A DNA stretch of 64,000 nucleotides from CAZELM01 sp964512995 (GTDB lineage Bacteria; CSSED10-310), in assembly GCA_964512995.1 (NCBI GenBank), contig CAZELM010000005.1, positions 79,493-143,492 of the forward strand, in the 5' to 3' direction. Position numbers and translations under genes: made by a program. The notes under the pieces are model-generated. The model had not been told where the DNA came from and made no database searches. It saw only the letters and a list, made by a program, of their open reading frames with translations. Below, one piece after another: positions 8,626 through 18,657 of the stretch. Numbering within the stretch: the first letter of the stretch is position 1; each line of letters begins with the position of its first letter.

Positions 8626-8746
8626 CGCATATATTCATCAATCCATACAGCCTCCCGCACGAAAATCCGGTCTTTCCACCTCCTTATATTCGAGATCTGC
8701 GATCCACATTCACCAATCCAGATGCAGATCATGAAAGGAATGCTCC

Positions 8747-10981
8747 ATGTGTAAATCCCCATTGATCCCCACCGCTTTTTTCATCGGACTGATCCTCCTG
8801 ACCAACCCATCCGATGCCACTGCTGCCGATTTTTATGTCAACGGAGCCATCGGCGACGATACCTATGCCGGAAACTCATGGGAGTCGGCTCTCGCGACCA
8901 TCACGGAAGCCATCCGCAGATCGATGCCCGGCGATGTGATTCATGTCGCGGAGAGCATCTATCCCGAGAATCTGGTTCTGAAAGATCAGCTCACGCTCCT
9001 CGGTGGTTATGCAACGAATGGATTGGAACGCGATTGGGAGCGGTATCCATGCATCATCGACGGGAATCAGGCCGGCACCTGCGTTGTCGGCGCCGATGGA
9101 GCGCTCCTGGAGGGATTCATCGTTCAGAACGGCCGCGCTCTGGCTGGAGCCGGTATTCTGCATCCCAACATCTCCATGACCGTCCGGAACGCGCTGATCC
9201 GGCAGTGCACGGCGACCGGCACCAGTCCGAACGGCGGCGGCGCCATGTTCCTGTCCAACTCCAACTCCACCATCGATCATTGCCGGATCGAAGACAACCG
9301 CACGGAAATCCCGCCCGAATCATCCGGATTTGAAGTATTGGGAGGCGGCATCATGATGTGGACATCATCACCCCGTTTCACCAACACCTCCTTTATCAAT
9401 AACCAGATCATCGATGAAACCAATTCCCGGGGATTGTTCGGCGGCGCAGCCTGGTTCATCGCCAGCCAGCCGGTCTTCCAGGGGTGTGTGTTTGAGGGAA
9501 ATCAGGCGATGTACGGCGGCGGGCTGGGCTGGTGGAACCATTCGATTCCATCGATCGAGGATTGTATTTTCGATGGCAATCAGGCAGTCCTCGGCGGCGG
9601 CGGGATCTGCGCCATTTACTCCCAGAATGCCGAAAATCCCGAGCGCTTCACAATCGAGGACTGCAACCTTCGCAATAACACCGCTCAATCCGGCGGCGCG
9701 ATCCTCGTGCTTCGGAATTGCATTCTGCGACTGGATAACTGCCTGATCAGCAGCAATCATGCCCAAATGAATGGCGGCGGGGTTTCCGTTCAAATTGGGA
9801 GCGACGTGGAGATGCTCAATTGCACTGTTGCCGATAATTCCATCACGGATTCTGTATCCGGGGACGGGTCTGGAGTCTTCTGCGGCGATACCGCAAAACT
9901 GCTCGTTCGTCATTCCATTATCGCATTCAATCACGGTGCTCCCGGTGTCGCCTACCAGGGACCTCAGCCATCGGATCTGTGGGTGGAGTCCTGTGATGTA
10001 TCTGGACACAGCTTCGGCGATTACAGCTCCAATGCGATCGACCGATCAGACATGGCGGAAAACTTCGCTGAAGATCCACGGTTCGTGACCGGTCCGGATT
10101 CTGCCTACTACCTGTCGGAACCGGCGACCGGCCACTCCCATGAAATCGAAATCGGAAAATCCCCCTGTATCGACCGGGGAAGGCTCAATACATATGGCTC
10201 CAAATGGACTGCCCGAACGACGCGATCGGACTGCGAGAGCGATTTCCGGGACCTCGATCTCGGATACCATCATTTCCGGCCGGGACCATATCTCATGCCG
10301 GTCAATCCCAAACGCGATCAACAGGATGTTCCGGTGGAGACTGCGATTTACGGGCATATCCGCGATCATCATGCGGATATCGACCGAGAATCCATCGAGG
10401 TGTTCATCAATGGCATGCTTGCGGAAATCACCATCACACCGAGCTATCAGGGGTATACGTTTTTCCATGCGCCAATCCAGCCGTTCGAGCATTGCCAGGA
10501 AGTGACCGTGAGCGTACTGGCACAGAATATGGAGCAGCCCGTTCGAAACCTGGCAGATGGCATTTACTGGTTCACAACAGAGGGATGTCCGGAGAATCCA
10601 ACTCCGACACCCACCCCGTTCCATCGGGATCATTCACCGGAGCTATCCTTTGTTTCAACATCCCGGGAGTTCCGGTCCGGTGATCATGTGGCGATCGGTT
10701 ACGCGCTTTACAATCCGAATTTCGTGCCCTATCCCGCAGACCTGCATATCGCTCTCGAGATTGTGGGGGAGTATTTCATCTACCCGGTCTGGGATCTCCA
10801 ACTGCATCCGATCCCGTTTGAATTGCCGGCGGGTCAGACGGTGCGTGAGCCCATTTTTGATTTCGATCTGCCACCGGCACTCTCACCGATCGACAATATC
10901 CTCTTATATGGAATCCTGAGTGAATCCGGCACGACGGAAATCATCGGCGATGTCGTGGTATTTCAGTTTGATCTGATCTGA
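8747..10981 (+). CDS. Secreted right-handed beta-helix protein with shared C-terminal domain
   Basis: The 744-residue protein opens with a signal peptide (hydrophobic FFIGLILL, cleavage expected after SDATA). DFYVNGAIGDDTYAGNSWESA follows, a common start of surface beta-helix proteins. Residues 30-500 are parallel beta-helix repeats rich in GGG-A and asparagine ladders (DUF1565/polymorphic-outer-membrane-repeat type). Residues about 510-610 form an Ig-like domain, followed by a short PTPTPTP linker and a C-terminal beta domain of about 115 residues that also ends the kelch protein at 54699-58586. Beta helices of this kind bind or cleave polysaccharides, but no catalytic set is recognisable. 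It probably sits at the surface and stands alone in its transcription unit. Confidence 0.75.
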   Translation: MCKSPLIPTAFFIGLILLTNPSDATAADFYVNGAIGDDTYAGNSWESALATITEAIRRSMPGDVIHVAESIYPENLVLKDQLTLLGGYATNGLERDWERYPCIIDGNQAGTCVVGADGALLEGFIVQNGRALAGAGILHPNISMTVRNALIRQCTATGTSPNGGGAMFLSNSNSTIDHCRIEDNRTEIPPESSGFEVLGGGIMMWTSSPRFTNTSFINNQIIDETNSRGLFGGAAWFIASQPVFQGCVFEGNQAMYGGGLGWWNHSIPSIEDCIFDGNQAVLGGGGICAIYSQNAENPERFTIEDCNLRNNTAQSGGAILVLRNCILRLDNCLISSNHAQMNGGGVSVQIGSDVEMLNCTVADNSITDSVSGDGSGVFCGDTAKLLVRHSIIAFNHGAPGVAYQGPQPSDLWVESCDVSGHSFGDYSSNAIDRSDMAENFAEDPRFVTGPDSAYYLSEPATGHSHEIEIGKSPCIDRGRLNTYGSKWTARTTRSDCESDFRDLDLGYHHFRPGPYLMPVNPKRDQQDVPVETAIYGHIRDHHADIDRESIEVFINGMLAEITITPSYQGYTFFHAPIQPFEHCQEVTVSVLAQNMEQPVRNLADGIYWFTTEGCPENPTPTPTPFHRDHSPELSFVSTSREFRSGDHVAIGYALYNPNFVPYPADLHIALEIVGEYFIYPVWDLQLHPIPFELPAGQTVREPIFDFDLPPALSPIDNILLYGILSESGTTEIIGDVVVFQFDLI

Positions 10982-11322
10982 TCCCTGATCATACTTGCAT
11001 GAAATAGAGCGGACAATCGGTATCGGTACCATCTTCTCGGGTTGATATTCCGAATGGTGCGGATAACGGTATGCTATCAGCAGCATTCATGATCATTCTT
11101 CATGCTGTCCCTCAATCGTTCATCATCCTCTCCCTTGTCGATAATAAAAAATAATTTAACAATTTCTTGATATCCGAAAGCTGTAATTTAATCCCGTCTT
11201 AATCTCAGAAAAATTACATTCATCATTGAAAGCGCGATGATTCCGCGTTTTCCGATCTGATTTTCGACTGGAAATACAGACCGATCTCTCGCACCACCTC
11301 GGAAAGGACGGATGATTGACGT
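10982..11322. other. Intergenic leader ahead of the kdp operon
   Basis: These 341 bases hold no gene that I can support. An AT-rich patch at about 11140-11225 is the likely promoter and KdpE-binding area, because kdp operons are activated by KdpE just upstream. I see no clean -35/-10 pair and no recognisable riboswitch. A purine-rich GGAAAGGA lies ahead of the small peptide gene at 11323. Confidence 0.4.
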
Positions 11323-11415
11323 ATGAACGATTTACTGATGATTGGATTGATAGTGAGCTTTTTTACGTTCACCCTGGCTGCCGTGTGGCTTATAGAAAAA
11401 TATCTATGGAGATAA
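11323..11415 (+). CDS. Putative 30-residue membrane peptide upstream of kdpF
   Basis: ATG to TAA encodes 30 residues: a short polar start (MNDLL), one hydrophobic helix (IGLIVSFFTFTLAAVW) and a basic tail (EKYLWR). It sits six bases ahead of kdpF and in the same direction. Its build resembles KdpF, a small lipid-like stabiliser of the Kdp complex, but the sequence differs. I infer an accessory Kdp small protein or a translated leader. GGAAAGGA lies about 14 bases upstream, rather far for a ribosome site, so translation is likely but unproven. Confidence 0.55.
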   Translation: MNDLLMIGLIVSFFTFTLAAVWLIEKYLWR

Positions 11416-11421
11416 CATGCC

Positions 11422-11511
11422 ATGAACTTATTGATAATGATCGGAGGAATCCTAGCGGGATTTTTACTGATCTATTTATTTGTCGCCTTGCTTAAACCGG
11501 AGTGGTTCTGA
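11422..11511 (+). CDS. kdpF: Potassium-transporting ATPase subunit F
   Basis: The 29-residue single-helix peptide ends LVALLKPEWF-like (FVALLKPEWF), matching the KdpF pattern of a hydrophobic helix followed by a short L-x-x-P-E-x-F tail. KdpF stabilises the KdpFABC complex in the membrane. Its TGA overlaps the ATG of kdpA (TGATG at 11509-11513), which implies coupled translation. It was identified by reading the bases directly in front of kdpA, because it is too short for most gene finders. Confidence 0.88.
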   Translation: MNLLIMIGGILAGFLLIYLFVALLKPEWF

Positions 11512-13247
11512 TGACAACACTGTCATTGATACAATACACCATTTATTTCATCGTCCTGACATGTCTGGCAGTGCCGCTCGGACGATATATGGCTCGGGTG
11601 TATGAAAATAAAACCTGCTTCACCCGACGACTGCTGGGACCGGTTGAGCGATGGGTCTATCGGTTGAGTGGTATTTCGTATGATGAAGAGATGTCCTGGA
11701 AAGAGTATGCTGCCGGATTACTGGTGTTCAATCTTGTGGGGGCGTTGCTGACATATCTACTTCAGCGATTTCAAGGGATGATGCCCCTCAATCCGTCTCA
11801 TTGGCGTGGAGTATCTCCGGAAATCGCATTTAACACAGCCGTGAGTTTTGTGACGAATACCAACTGGCAATCCTATCATGGAGAAACGACCATGAGCCAC
11901 CTGACCCAGATGGCTGCTCTGATGGTGCAGCAATTTGTTTCCGCTGCTACCGGAATGTCGGTAGCTCTCACACTGACGCGGGGCTTTGTCCGGCGCAACA
12001 CCCAGACGGTGGGGAACTTTTGGGTGGATTTGACCCGCAGCATTCTCTATATTCTGCTTCCGCTGGCACTTCTCTTCTCCGGAATTCTGGTCTCTCAAGG
12101 CGTCATTCAGACATTCAGGAGTTCAACATCAGTGGGTCTTCTCGATCCCCAGACAGATGACACTGGGAATTCGATCACGGAACAAGTCATCGCATTGGGT
12201 CCAGTCGCTTCTCATGTTGCGATCAAACAGATCGGGACGAATGGCGGGGGATTTTTTAATGCAAATGCCGCCCATCCGTTTGAAAATCCAACACCATTGA
12301 CGAATGTCCTGGAATTGATAGCCATCCTGCTCATTCCAGCGGCATTCTGTTTCACCTTCGGCGATCTGGTGAAATCCCGGCGACAGGCTTGGGTTCTGTT
12401 CATGACCATGATTACGCTTGTGGTCCCCCTGTTGGTGGTCTGCACGATCGCTGAGTATTCCAGCAATCCCATGCTCATGGGACTGGGCATCGATCAGAGC
12501 ACTGGAAACATGGAGGGGAAAGAAGTCCGCTTCGGAACATCCGGCTCCACGCTGTGGGCTGTAACTACGACCGCTGCATCGAATGGTTCTGTCAATGCCA
12601 TGCACGACAGTTTCACCCCATTGGGCGGACTGATCCCCATGGTTTTAATGCAGATCGGTGAGGTGGCATTTGGGGGAGTCGGATCGGGCCTTTATGGAAT
12701 ACTGATGTTTGCCATTATCGCGGTGTTCATCGCCGGGCTGATGGTCGGCCGGACTCCCGAGCTGCTTGGCAAGAAGCTCGAAGCATTTGAAATGACCATG
12801 GCGTCACTGGTGATCCTGATACCATCCGCTGTTGTCCTGCTCGGGGCGGCAATCGCATGCATGGCACCGGCCGCCCGTTCTGCGGTACTGAATCCCGGCC
12901 CTCATGGTTTTTCCGAGATACTCTATGCCTTCTCCTCGGCGGCAAACAACAATGGTTCCGCATTCGCGGGTCTCGATGCCACGGGCTGGTTCTATTCACT
13001 CACCCTGGGACTCTGTATGCTCATCGGTCGATTCTGGGTGATCGTTCCGGTTCTGGGAGTGGCGGGATCTCTGGCACAGAAAAACAGCGTGCCTCCCTCT
13101 GCCGGAACCCTTCCCACGGATAAGCTGTTGTTTGTCCTGCTTCTGACCGGGACCATATTATTGGTCGGTGTGTTGACATTCATCCCTGCCCTGGCACTGG
13201 GACCCATTGCAGAGCATCTGCAATTTACAGAATTGGGAGGCCATTGA
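11511..13247 (+). CDS. kdpA: Potassium-transporting ATPase, channel-like subunit A
   Basis: This 578-residue polytopic membrane protein has about ten helices and is the potassium-selective subunit of the high-affinity KdpFABC pump. All four selectivity-loop regions are visible: SFVTNTNWQSYHGE, IGTNGGGFFNANAAHPFEN, TAASNGSVNAMHDS and AANNNGSAFAG. The ATG at 11511 overlaps the kdpF stop. A GTG nine bases earlier is also in frame but would lie inside kdpF. Expression is expected under potassium limitation through the downstream KdpDE pair. Confidence 0.98.
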   Translation: MTTLSLIQYTIYFIVLTCLAVPLGRYMARVYENKTCFTRRLLGPVERWVYRLSGISYDEEMSWKEYAAGLLVFNLVGALLTYLLQRFQGMMPLNPSHWRGVSPEIAFNTAVSFVTNTNWQSYHGETTMSHLTQMAALMVQQFVSAATGMSVALTLTRGFVRRNTQTVGNFWVDLTRSILYILLPLALLFSGILVSQGVIQTFRSSTSVGLLDPQTDDTGNSITEQVIALGPVASHVAIKQIGTNGGGFFNANAAHPFENPTPLTNVLELIAILLIPAAFCFTFGDLVKSRRQAWVLFMTMITLVVPLLVVCTIAEYSSNPMLMGLGIDQSTGNMEGKEVRFGTSGSTLWAVTTTAASNGSVNAMHDSFTPLGGLIPMVLMQIGEVAFGGVGSGLYGILMFAIIAVFIAGLMVGRTPELLGKKLEAFEMTMASLVILIPSAVVLLGAAIACMAPAARSAVLNPGPHGFSEILYAFSSAANNNGSAFAGLDATGWFYSLTLGLCMLIGRFWVIVPVLGVAGSLAQKNSVPPSAGTLPTDKLLFVLLLTGTILLVGVLTFIPALALGPIAEHLQFTELGGH

Positions 13248-15319
13248 TGAATTCCCGATCAACCGTTCAATCGCATATAAACCGCACCCTCGTGCGTCGT
13301 GCATTCAAAGATGCCTTTCTCAAGCTCAATCCACGTTTGCTATGGAAGAATCCGGTCATGTTTGTAGTAGAAGCCGGAAGCGTTTTCACCACCATGTTGT
13401 TTTTCCATGCCGTGATATCAGGCAATGGCGAAGCGCCGGTCTCATTCATTCTGGCAGTCTCATTCTGGCTCTGGTTCACTGTCTTTTTCGGAACATTCGC
13501 GGAAGCCATCGCCGAAGGCAGAGGAAAAGCCCAGGCGGATTCACTCCGGCGTTCTCGCCAGACCGTTCTCGCCAAACGACTCAGTCTGCCCCGCCGGGAT
13601 GCGCCCTGTCAGGAAGTTCATTCCGCCGATCTGCAGCGTGACGATCTTGTCCTCGTGATCGCCGGTGATCTGATACCGGGAGATGGCGAAATCATCGAAG
13701 GAATCGCGTCGGTCGATGAAAGCGCGATCACCGGTGAAAGCGCTCCGGTAATCCGTGAAAGTGGCGGGGATCGCAGCGCTGTTACCGGCGGTACCCGGGT
13801 GCTCTCAGACTGGATCATCGTTCGGATCACAGCCAATCCAGGCGACACCTTTCTCGACCGGATGATAAAAATGGTCGAGGGAGCACAGCGGCAGAAAACA
13901 CCCAATGAACTGGCATTGAACATCCTGCTCGCAGCACTCACCATCGTCTTCCTGCTCGCCTCAGTCACACTTCTGACCTTTTCTGTAGCGGCTGTCCGAA
14001 CATCCGGACAGGGATCACCAATTCCGATGACCCATCTGGTCGCGCTTCTGGTCTGCCTCATTCCCACTACCATCGGCGGCCTGTTATCGGCAATCGGAAT
14101 CGCCGGCATGGACCGGATGATCAAAGCCAATGTTCTGGCCATGTCCGGGCGCGCCATCGAAGCCGCGGGAGATGTGGATGTGCTGCTCCTGGATAAAACA
14201 GGCACCATCACATTGGGCAACCGGGAAGCCGTCGCGTTCATTCCAGTTCCAGGAGTATCGGAAATCAAGCTGGCAGACGCCGCCCAACTCGCATCTCTGG
14301 CGGATGAAACCCCCGAAGGCAGAAGCATCGTCATACTCGCCAAAGAACGATACCAACTGCGCGGCCGGGATCTTCAAAGCCTTGGCGCACGATTTGAACC
14401 ATTTTCCGCGCTGACCCGGATGAGTGGTGTTACGATCGATGGCCGGGAAATCCGTAAAGGAGCGGTTGATGCCATCCGCACATTCGTCTCCGGACACGGG
14501 AGCACATTTCCCCAGGAAGTCATTCAGATTGCGGAAGATCTCGCTCGCCAGGGTGGAACGCCTCTGATCGTAGCGGAGAATGGGACAACATTGGGTGTGA
14601 TCCATCTCAAGGACATCGTCAAGGGCGGCATCCGTGATCGGTTTGCAGAGATGCGCCGCCAGGGAATCCGGACCATCATGATTACCGGTGACAATCCCAT
14701 GACCGCTTCCGCCATCGCAGCGGAGGCCGGAGTGGATGATTTCCTCGCTGAAGCGACTCCGGAGGACAAATTGTCGCTCATTCGTAAATATCAGCACCTG
14801 GGACATCTGGTTGCGATGACCGGAGATGGCACCAACGACGCACCAGCGCTGGCTCAAGCGGACGTCGCTGTAGCCATGAACAGCGGCACGCAAGCCGCCA
14901 AGGAAGCCGGCAATATGATCGACCTGGATTCCAATCCCACCAAACTCCTCGATATTGTCACAATTGGCAAACAGATGCTGATGACACGGGGAGCGCTCAC
15001 CACGTTCAGCATCTCAAACGATGTCTCCAAATACTTCGCCATTATCCCGGCAGTGTTCGTGACAACCTATCCCGAACTCGCTGCGTTGAATGTGATGAAC
15101 CTGCATTCTCCCTGGAGCGCCGTCCTCTCCGCTGTTATATTTAACGCACTGATTATTGTCGCCCTGATTCCTCTGGCATTACGCGGAGTGAAGGTTCGCT
15201 CCTGTCCCGCGGAGCAACTCCTGCGTAATAATCTGCTCATCTACGGACTGGGTGGACTTGTCCTGCCGTTTCCATGCATCAAATTGATCGACATGTTATT
15301 GTCTCTGATGGGAGTCTGA
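13247..15319 (+). CDS. kdpB: Potassium-transporting ATPase, ATP-hydrolysing subunit B
   Basis: A P-type ATPase of 690 residues. The phosphorylated aspartate is about D316 in LLLDKTGTITLGN. The actuator TGES motif (ITGESAP) and the hinge motif (MTGDGTNDAPALAQADVAVAM) are intact. KdpB hydrolyses ATP to drive potassium uptake through KdpA. GGGAGG lies six bases before the ATG at 13247, favouring it over the in-frame TTG at 13244. The start overlaps the last base of the kdpA stop. Confidence 0.98.
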   Translation: MNSRSTVQSHINRTLVRRAFKDAFLKLNPRLLWKNPVMFVVEAGSVFTTMLFFHAVISGNGEAPVSFILAVSFWLWFTVFFGTFAEAIAEGRGKAQADSLRRSRQTVLAKRLSLPRRDAPCQEVHSADLQRDDLVLVIAGDLIPGDGEIIEGIASVDESAITGESAPVIRESGGDRSAVTGGTRVLSDWIIVRITANPGDTFLDRMIKMVEGAQRQKTPNELALNILLAALTIVFLLASVTLLTFSVAAVRTSGQGSPIPMTHLVALLVCLIPTTIGGLLSAIGIAGMDRMIKANVLAMSGRAIEAAGDVDVLLLDKTGTITLGNREAVAFIPVPGVSEIKLADAAQLASLADETPEGRSIVILAKERYQLRGRDLQSLGARFEPFSALTRMSGVTIDGREIRKGAVDAIRTFVSGHGSTFPQEVIQIAEDLARQGGTPLIVAENGTTLGVIHLKDIVKGGIRDRFAEMRRQGIRTIMITGDNPMTASAIAAEAGVDDFLAEATPEDKLSLIRKYQHLGHLVAMTGDGTNDAPALAQADVAVAMNSGTQAAKEAGNMIDLDSNPTKLLDIVTIGKQMLMTRGALTTFSISNDVSKYFAIIPAVFVTTYPELAALNVMNLHSPWSAVLSAVIFNALIIVALIPLALRGVKVRSCPAEQLLRNNLLIYGLGGLVLPFPCIKLIDMLLSLMGV

Positions 15320-15321
15320 AT

Positions 15322-15951
15322 ATGACACGGTTGATCCGACAATCATGCAGACTGCTTCTCCTCTATACTATCGTTCTGGGAGTGGGTTATCCGATTCTTG
15401 TGACCGGATTCGCACAATGGGTATTCCCGGAACAAGCCAATGGCAATCTCATCGGTTCTGCCACTCATCGGCAGGGATCGCTGCTCATCGGCCAGACTTT
15501 TACGAATCCGGAATATTTCTGGGGACGACCTTCAGCCATACTCCCACATCCATATGATGCATCAGACTCGACCGGATCGAATATCGGTCCGTTGAATCCG
15601 AAGCTGCGGAAAGCCGTTGAATTCAGAATAACCGCTCTGAGAATCCACGATCCGGACAATCAGCTACCGATCCCCATCGATCTGGTGACATCATCCGGAA
15701 GCGGTCTGGATCCCCACATTTCTCCCCAAGCAGCCGACTACCAGGTCCCACGGATAGCACGGTTGCGCGGTATTCCAATTGATCGGGTCCATGATCTGGT
15801 CAAAACCCACATCGAATGCGGAGGATCGAGATTGTTGAGCGCACCCAGGGTGAATGTCCTGAGACTGAACCTCGATCTTGACAAGCTGGATGACCATCAC
15901 CGGGCATGCTATGATCTTATAATGGTAAAGGCCACTGATAATGGAAACTGA
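15322..15951 (+). CDS. kdpC: Potassium-transporting ATPase subunit C
   Basis: The 209-residue protein has one N-terminal membrane helix and a periplasmic domain. The family signature SGLDPHISPQAADYQVPRIA (SGSGLDPHISPQAA here) is present, as is GSLLIGQTF. KdpC assists assembly and potassium affinity of the pump. The ATG at 15322 has a GGGAG site seven bases ahead and sits two bases after kdpB. An upstream in-frame start would lie within kdpB. The 3' end overlaps kdpD by 11 bases. Confidence 0.96.
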   Translation: MTRLIRQSCRLLLLYTIVLGVGYPILVTGFAQWVFPEQANGNLIGSATHRQGSLLIGQTFTNPEYFWGRPSAILPHPYDASDSTGSNIGPLNPKLRKAVEFRITALRIHDPDNQLPIPIDLVTSSGSGLDPHISPQAADYQVPRIARLRGIPIDRVHDLVKTHIECGGSRLLSAPRVNVLRLNLDLDKLDDHHRACYDLIMVKATDNGN

Positions 15952-18655
15952 TCATCGACCCAATCCGGATCTGCTCCTTCGACGAATTCAATCCGAAGAG
16001 ACACGGCATACCAAAGCCTCTCTGAAAATCTTCTTCGGTTATGCACCCGGAGTCGGGAAGACGTATGCCATGCTGGCATCTGCGGCTCACCTGATCGCTC
16101 AGGGTGTCGATGTGGCGGTGGGTTGTGTGGAAACACATGGCCGGCCGGAAACCGCCGCGCTATTGGATGGGATGGACATTCTACCACGCCGTGAATGGCC
16201 CTATCGCGGAACAATCCTGACCGAATTCGACCTGGATCGGGCGCTGGCGCGTAAACCCAAAGTACTGATCCTGGATGAATTGGCTCACACCAATGCGCCC
16301 GGCAGCCGCAACAAAAAGAGATGGCAGGATGTTCTGGAACTGCTCGAAAATGGCATTGATGTTCACACCACCCTGAATATTCAACATGTTGAGAGCTTGA
16401 ACGATGTTATCACCCAGATCACATCCATTCGGATTCGTGAGACCATCCCGGATTCCATCCTGGAACAGGCCAGCGAACTGGAACTCATCGACCTGCCTCC
16501 CGAAGAACTCCTCCAACGCCTGCGTGAAGGAAAGGTTTACCTCCCGGAACAGGCTGGCCGGGCAATTGATCATTTCTTTCGTCGTGGGAACCTGCTTGCG
16601 CTGAGAGAACTCACACTCCGCAGAGCTGCTGAACGGATCGATGTGGATGTTCAGGCGTACCGGCAGGATTTTGAGATCCAGGCAACCTGGCCGGCCGCAG
16701 AGCGTCTCTTGGTCTGTGTGGGTCCCAGTCCGTCCACTGCGAAAATCTTACGGGGAGCCTGCCGGATCGCCACGGGATTGCGAGCCCAGTGGATCGCGGT
16801 ATATGTCGATGCACCCGATGCATATCCGATGAACGCCACCGACCGTGAACGGCTCCAGGGTCACCTGAGACTTGCGGAATCGCTTGGAGCAAAAGTGTTC
16901 AGACTCTCCGGTCACAAGGTGGCAGATGAAATCCTGCGATATGCCCGTGAAAACAACATCACACGCATCGTCATCGGCAAACCGACCCACTCCCGGCTGA
17001 GGGATCATCTGAAAGGTTCGCTGGTCAACCAAATCGTTCGTGGCAGCGGGGATATCGAAGTCCATTTCATTGCCGGAGACGACGTTCAGACTCCCCAACC
17101 AAACCGGACCATCCGGAAAAGCCAGTCAATCCCCTGGACAAACATTGGGGTATCGATGGTGACGATCGGAGTGATAACCGTCGTTGCTCTGGCTCTTCAG
17201 ACATACCTGTCTCCACCGGATATTGTGATCTTGTTCCTCTTGGGAATCATGCTGGTTTCATTCCGGCATGACCGTAAAACGTCCATCATCACAGCCACGT
17301 TGGCTGTCGCCGCGTATGATTTCTTTTTTGTGCCTCCTTATTTTACGTTCAGTGTCGAACACCTCCGGCATCTTCTCACATTCCTGATGATGTTTATTAT
17401 GGGACTGGTTGTCAGTGGTCTGACGACCCGGTTACGACGACAGGAATCAGATGCCCGGCAGCGTGAATCCAGAACCTCCGCACTTTATTCGCTTAGCCGG
17501 GAGTTAGCCGCCGCACAGGATGAGACCCGAACAGCCAAAGTGACCGCCATCCATGCCGCCGATGTGTTTGGCGGCGAAGCCAGTGTTTTGATGCCGGGTG
17601 CCTCAGATGCATTATCCATCCGGGGAATCAGCCGGGAAGGGATACGGTTGTCCGATGAAGAGCTTGCGGTTGCCCGATGGGTCGCGGACCATGGACGCAT
17701 GGCGGGCTGTGGAACGGATACGCTTCCGGGAGCCCGGATTACCTGCATCCCGATCCAGACCGGAACATCTATGTTGGGAGTTCTGGCATTGGCAACACCA
17801 TCGGCCGAATTTATCGCCGTGGAACACCGGGAATTCCTGGATGCGTTTGTCCGACAGGCTGCTCTGTCCCTGGAACGAGCCCATCTGGTTGAAGATTCGA
17901 AAACAGCTATTTTGAAGATAAAAGCAGAAGAAACGCGAAGCGCTCTTCTGGGAGCCGTATCGCATGACCTCCGGACACCCCTGGGAGCCATCACGGGAGC
18001 CGGCACGGTATTACGAGACGATCGTGGAAAACTGGACCCTTCCCAGCACACCGAACTGTGCGATCTGATCTGCACCGAAGCGGAACGGATGGAACGCCTT
18101 GTATCAAACATCCTCGACATGGTTCGTCTGGAGTCCGGCGGAATCACGCCGAAATACGAATGGGTGCCGCTGGAAGAGACGATCGGGTCCGCTTTATCAC
18201 GACTGGACGCAAAACTCGGAACACGCACGGTCATCATTGACATCCCGCCGGATTTACCCTTGCTCTCCGTTGATCCGGTCCTGTTCGAGCAGGTGTTCAT
18301 CAATCTGATCGAGAATATCATCAAGCATTGCAGTCACACATCCCCGATCGAAATATCCGCCCGAGTCAGCAACGGCATGGTCGAGATCGATGTCGCCGAC
18401 CGGGGACCGGGGCTTCCAACGGGATACGAAGAACGCATCTTCGAAAAATTCTACCGGGGACCTCAAACGCGTACCAGTGGTGTCGGACTGGGTTTGTCCA
18501 TCTGCAAGGGAATCATGGCCTCCCACAATGGCACGATCTCCGCCCGGAACCGGATCGGTGGCGGCGCAGTAATCTGCATTCTGCTCCCTGTCCCAGAAAT
18601 ATCACCGGTGATTCAACCGGAAAACGAAACCGAATTTCCGGATCAGGAGTTATAA
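15941..18655 (+). CDS. kdpD: Sensor histidine kinase of the Kdp system
   Basis: The 904-residue protein has the standard KdpD order. An N-terminal KdpD domain carries a Walker A motif (GYAPGVGKT, residues 33-41). A Usp-like domain lies at about 250-365, a four-helix DUF4118 membrane region at about 395-495, and a GAF-like region at about 520-660. The HisKA phosphoacceptor is at about H675 (SHDLRTPLGA), followed by an ATPase domain (NLIENIIKH, DRGPGLP, GVGLGLSICKG). It senses low potassium and turgor-linked signals and phosphorylates KdpE. It overlaps kdpC by 11 bases, so pump and regulator form one transcript. Confidence 0.97.
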   Translation: METDHRPNPDLLLRRIQSEETRHTKASLKIFFGYAPGVGKTYAMLASAAHLIAQGVDVAVGCVETHGRPETAALLDGMDILPRREWPYRGTILTEFDLDRALARKPKVLILDELAHTNAPGSRNKKRWQDVLELLENGIDVHTTLNIQHVESLNDVITQITSIRIRETIPDSILEQASELELIDLPPEELLQRLREGKVYLPEQAGRAIDHFFRRGNLLALRELTLRRAAERIDVDVQAYRQDFEIQATWPAAERLLVCVGPSPSTAKILRGACRIATGLRAQWIAVYVDAPDAYPMNATDRERLQGHLRLAESLGAKVFRLSGHKVADEILRYARENNITRIVIGKPTHSRLRDHLKGSLVNQIVRGSGDIEVHFIAGDDVQTPQPNRTIRKSQSIPWTNIGVSMVTIGVITVVALALQTYLSPPDIVILFLLGIMLVSFRHDRKTSIITATLAVAAYDFFFVPPYFTFSVEHLRHLLTFLMMFIMGLVVSGLTTRLRRQESDARQRESRTSALYSLSRELAAAQDETRTAKVTAIHAADVFGGEASVLMPGASDALSIRGISREGIRLSDEELAVARWVADHGRMAGCGTDTLPGARITCIPIQTGTSMLGVLALATPSAEFIAVEHREFLDAFVRQAALSLERAHLVEDSKTAILKIKAEETRSALLGAVSHDLRTPLGAITGAGTVLRDDRGKLDPSQHTELCDLICTEAERMERLVSNILDMVRLESGGITPKYEWVPLEETIGSALSRLDAKLGTRTVIIDIPPDLPLLSVDPVLFEQVFINLIENIIKHCSHTSPIEISARVSNGMVEIDVADRGPGLPTGYEERIFEKFYRGPQTRTSGVGLGLSICKGIMASHNGTISARNRIGGGAVICILLPVPEISPVIQPENETEFPDQEL

Positions 18656-18657
18656 TC

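Noticed and set aside
8454..8762. Minus-strand frame of about 100 codons upstream of the beta-helix gene
   Set aside because: It runs through the dispersed intergenic element and encodes no recognisable protein.
10982..11322. c-di-AMP (ydaO) or similar riboswitch ahead of kdp
   Set aside because: I looked for the conserved stems and found no convincing match.
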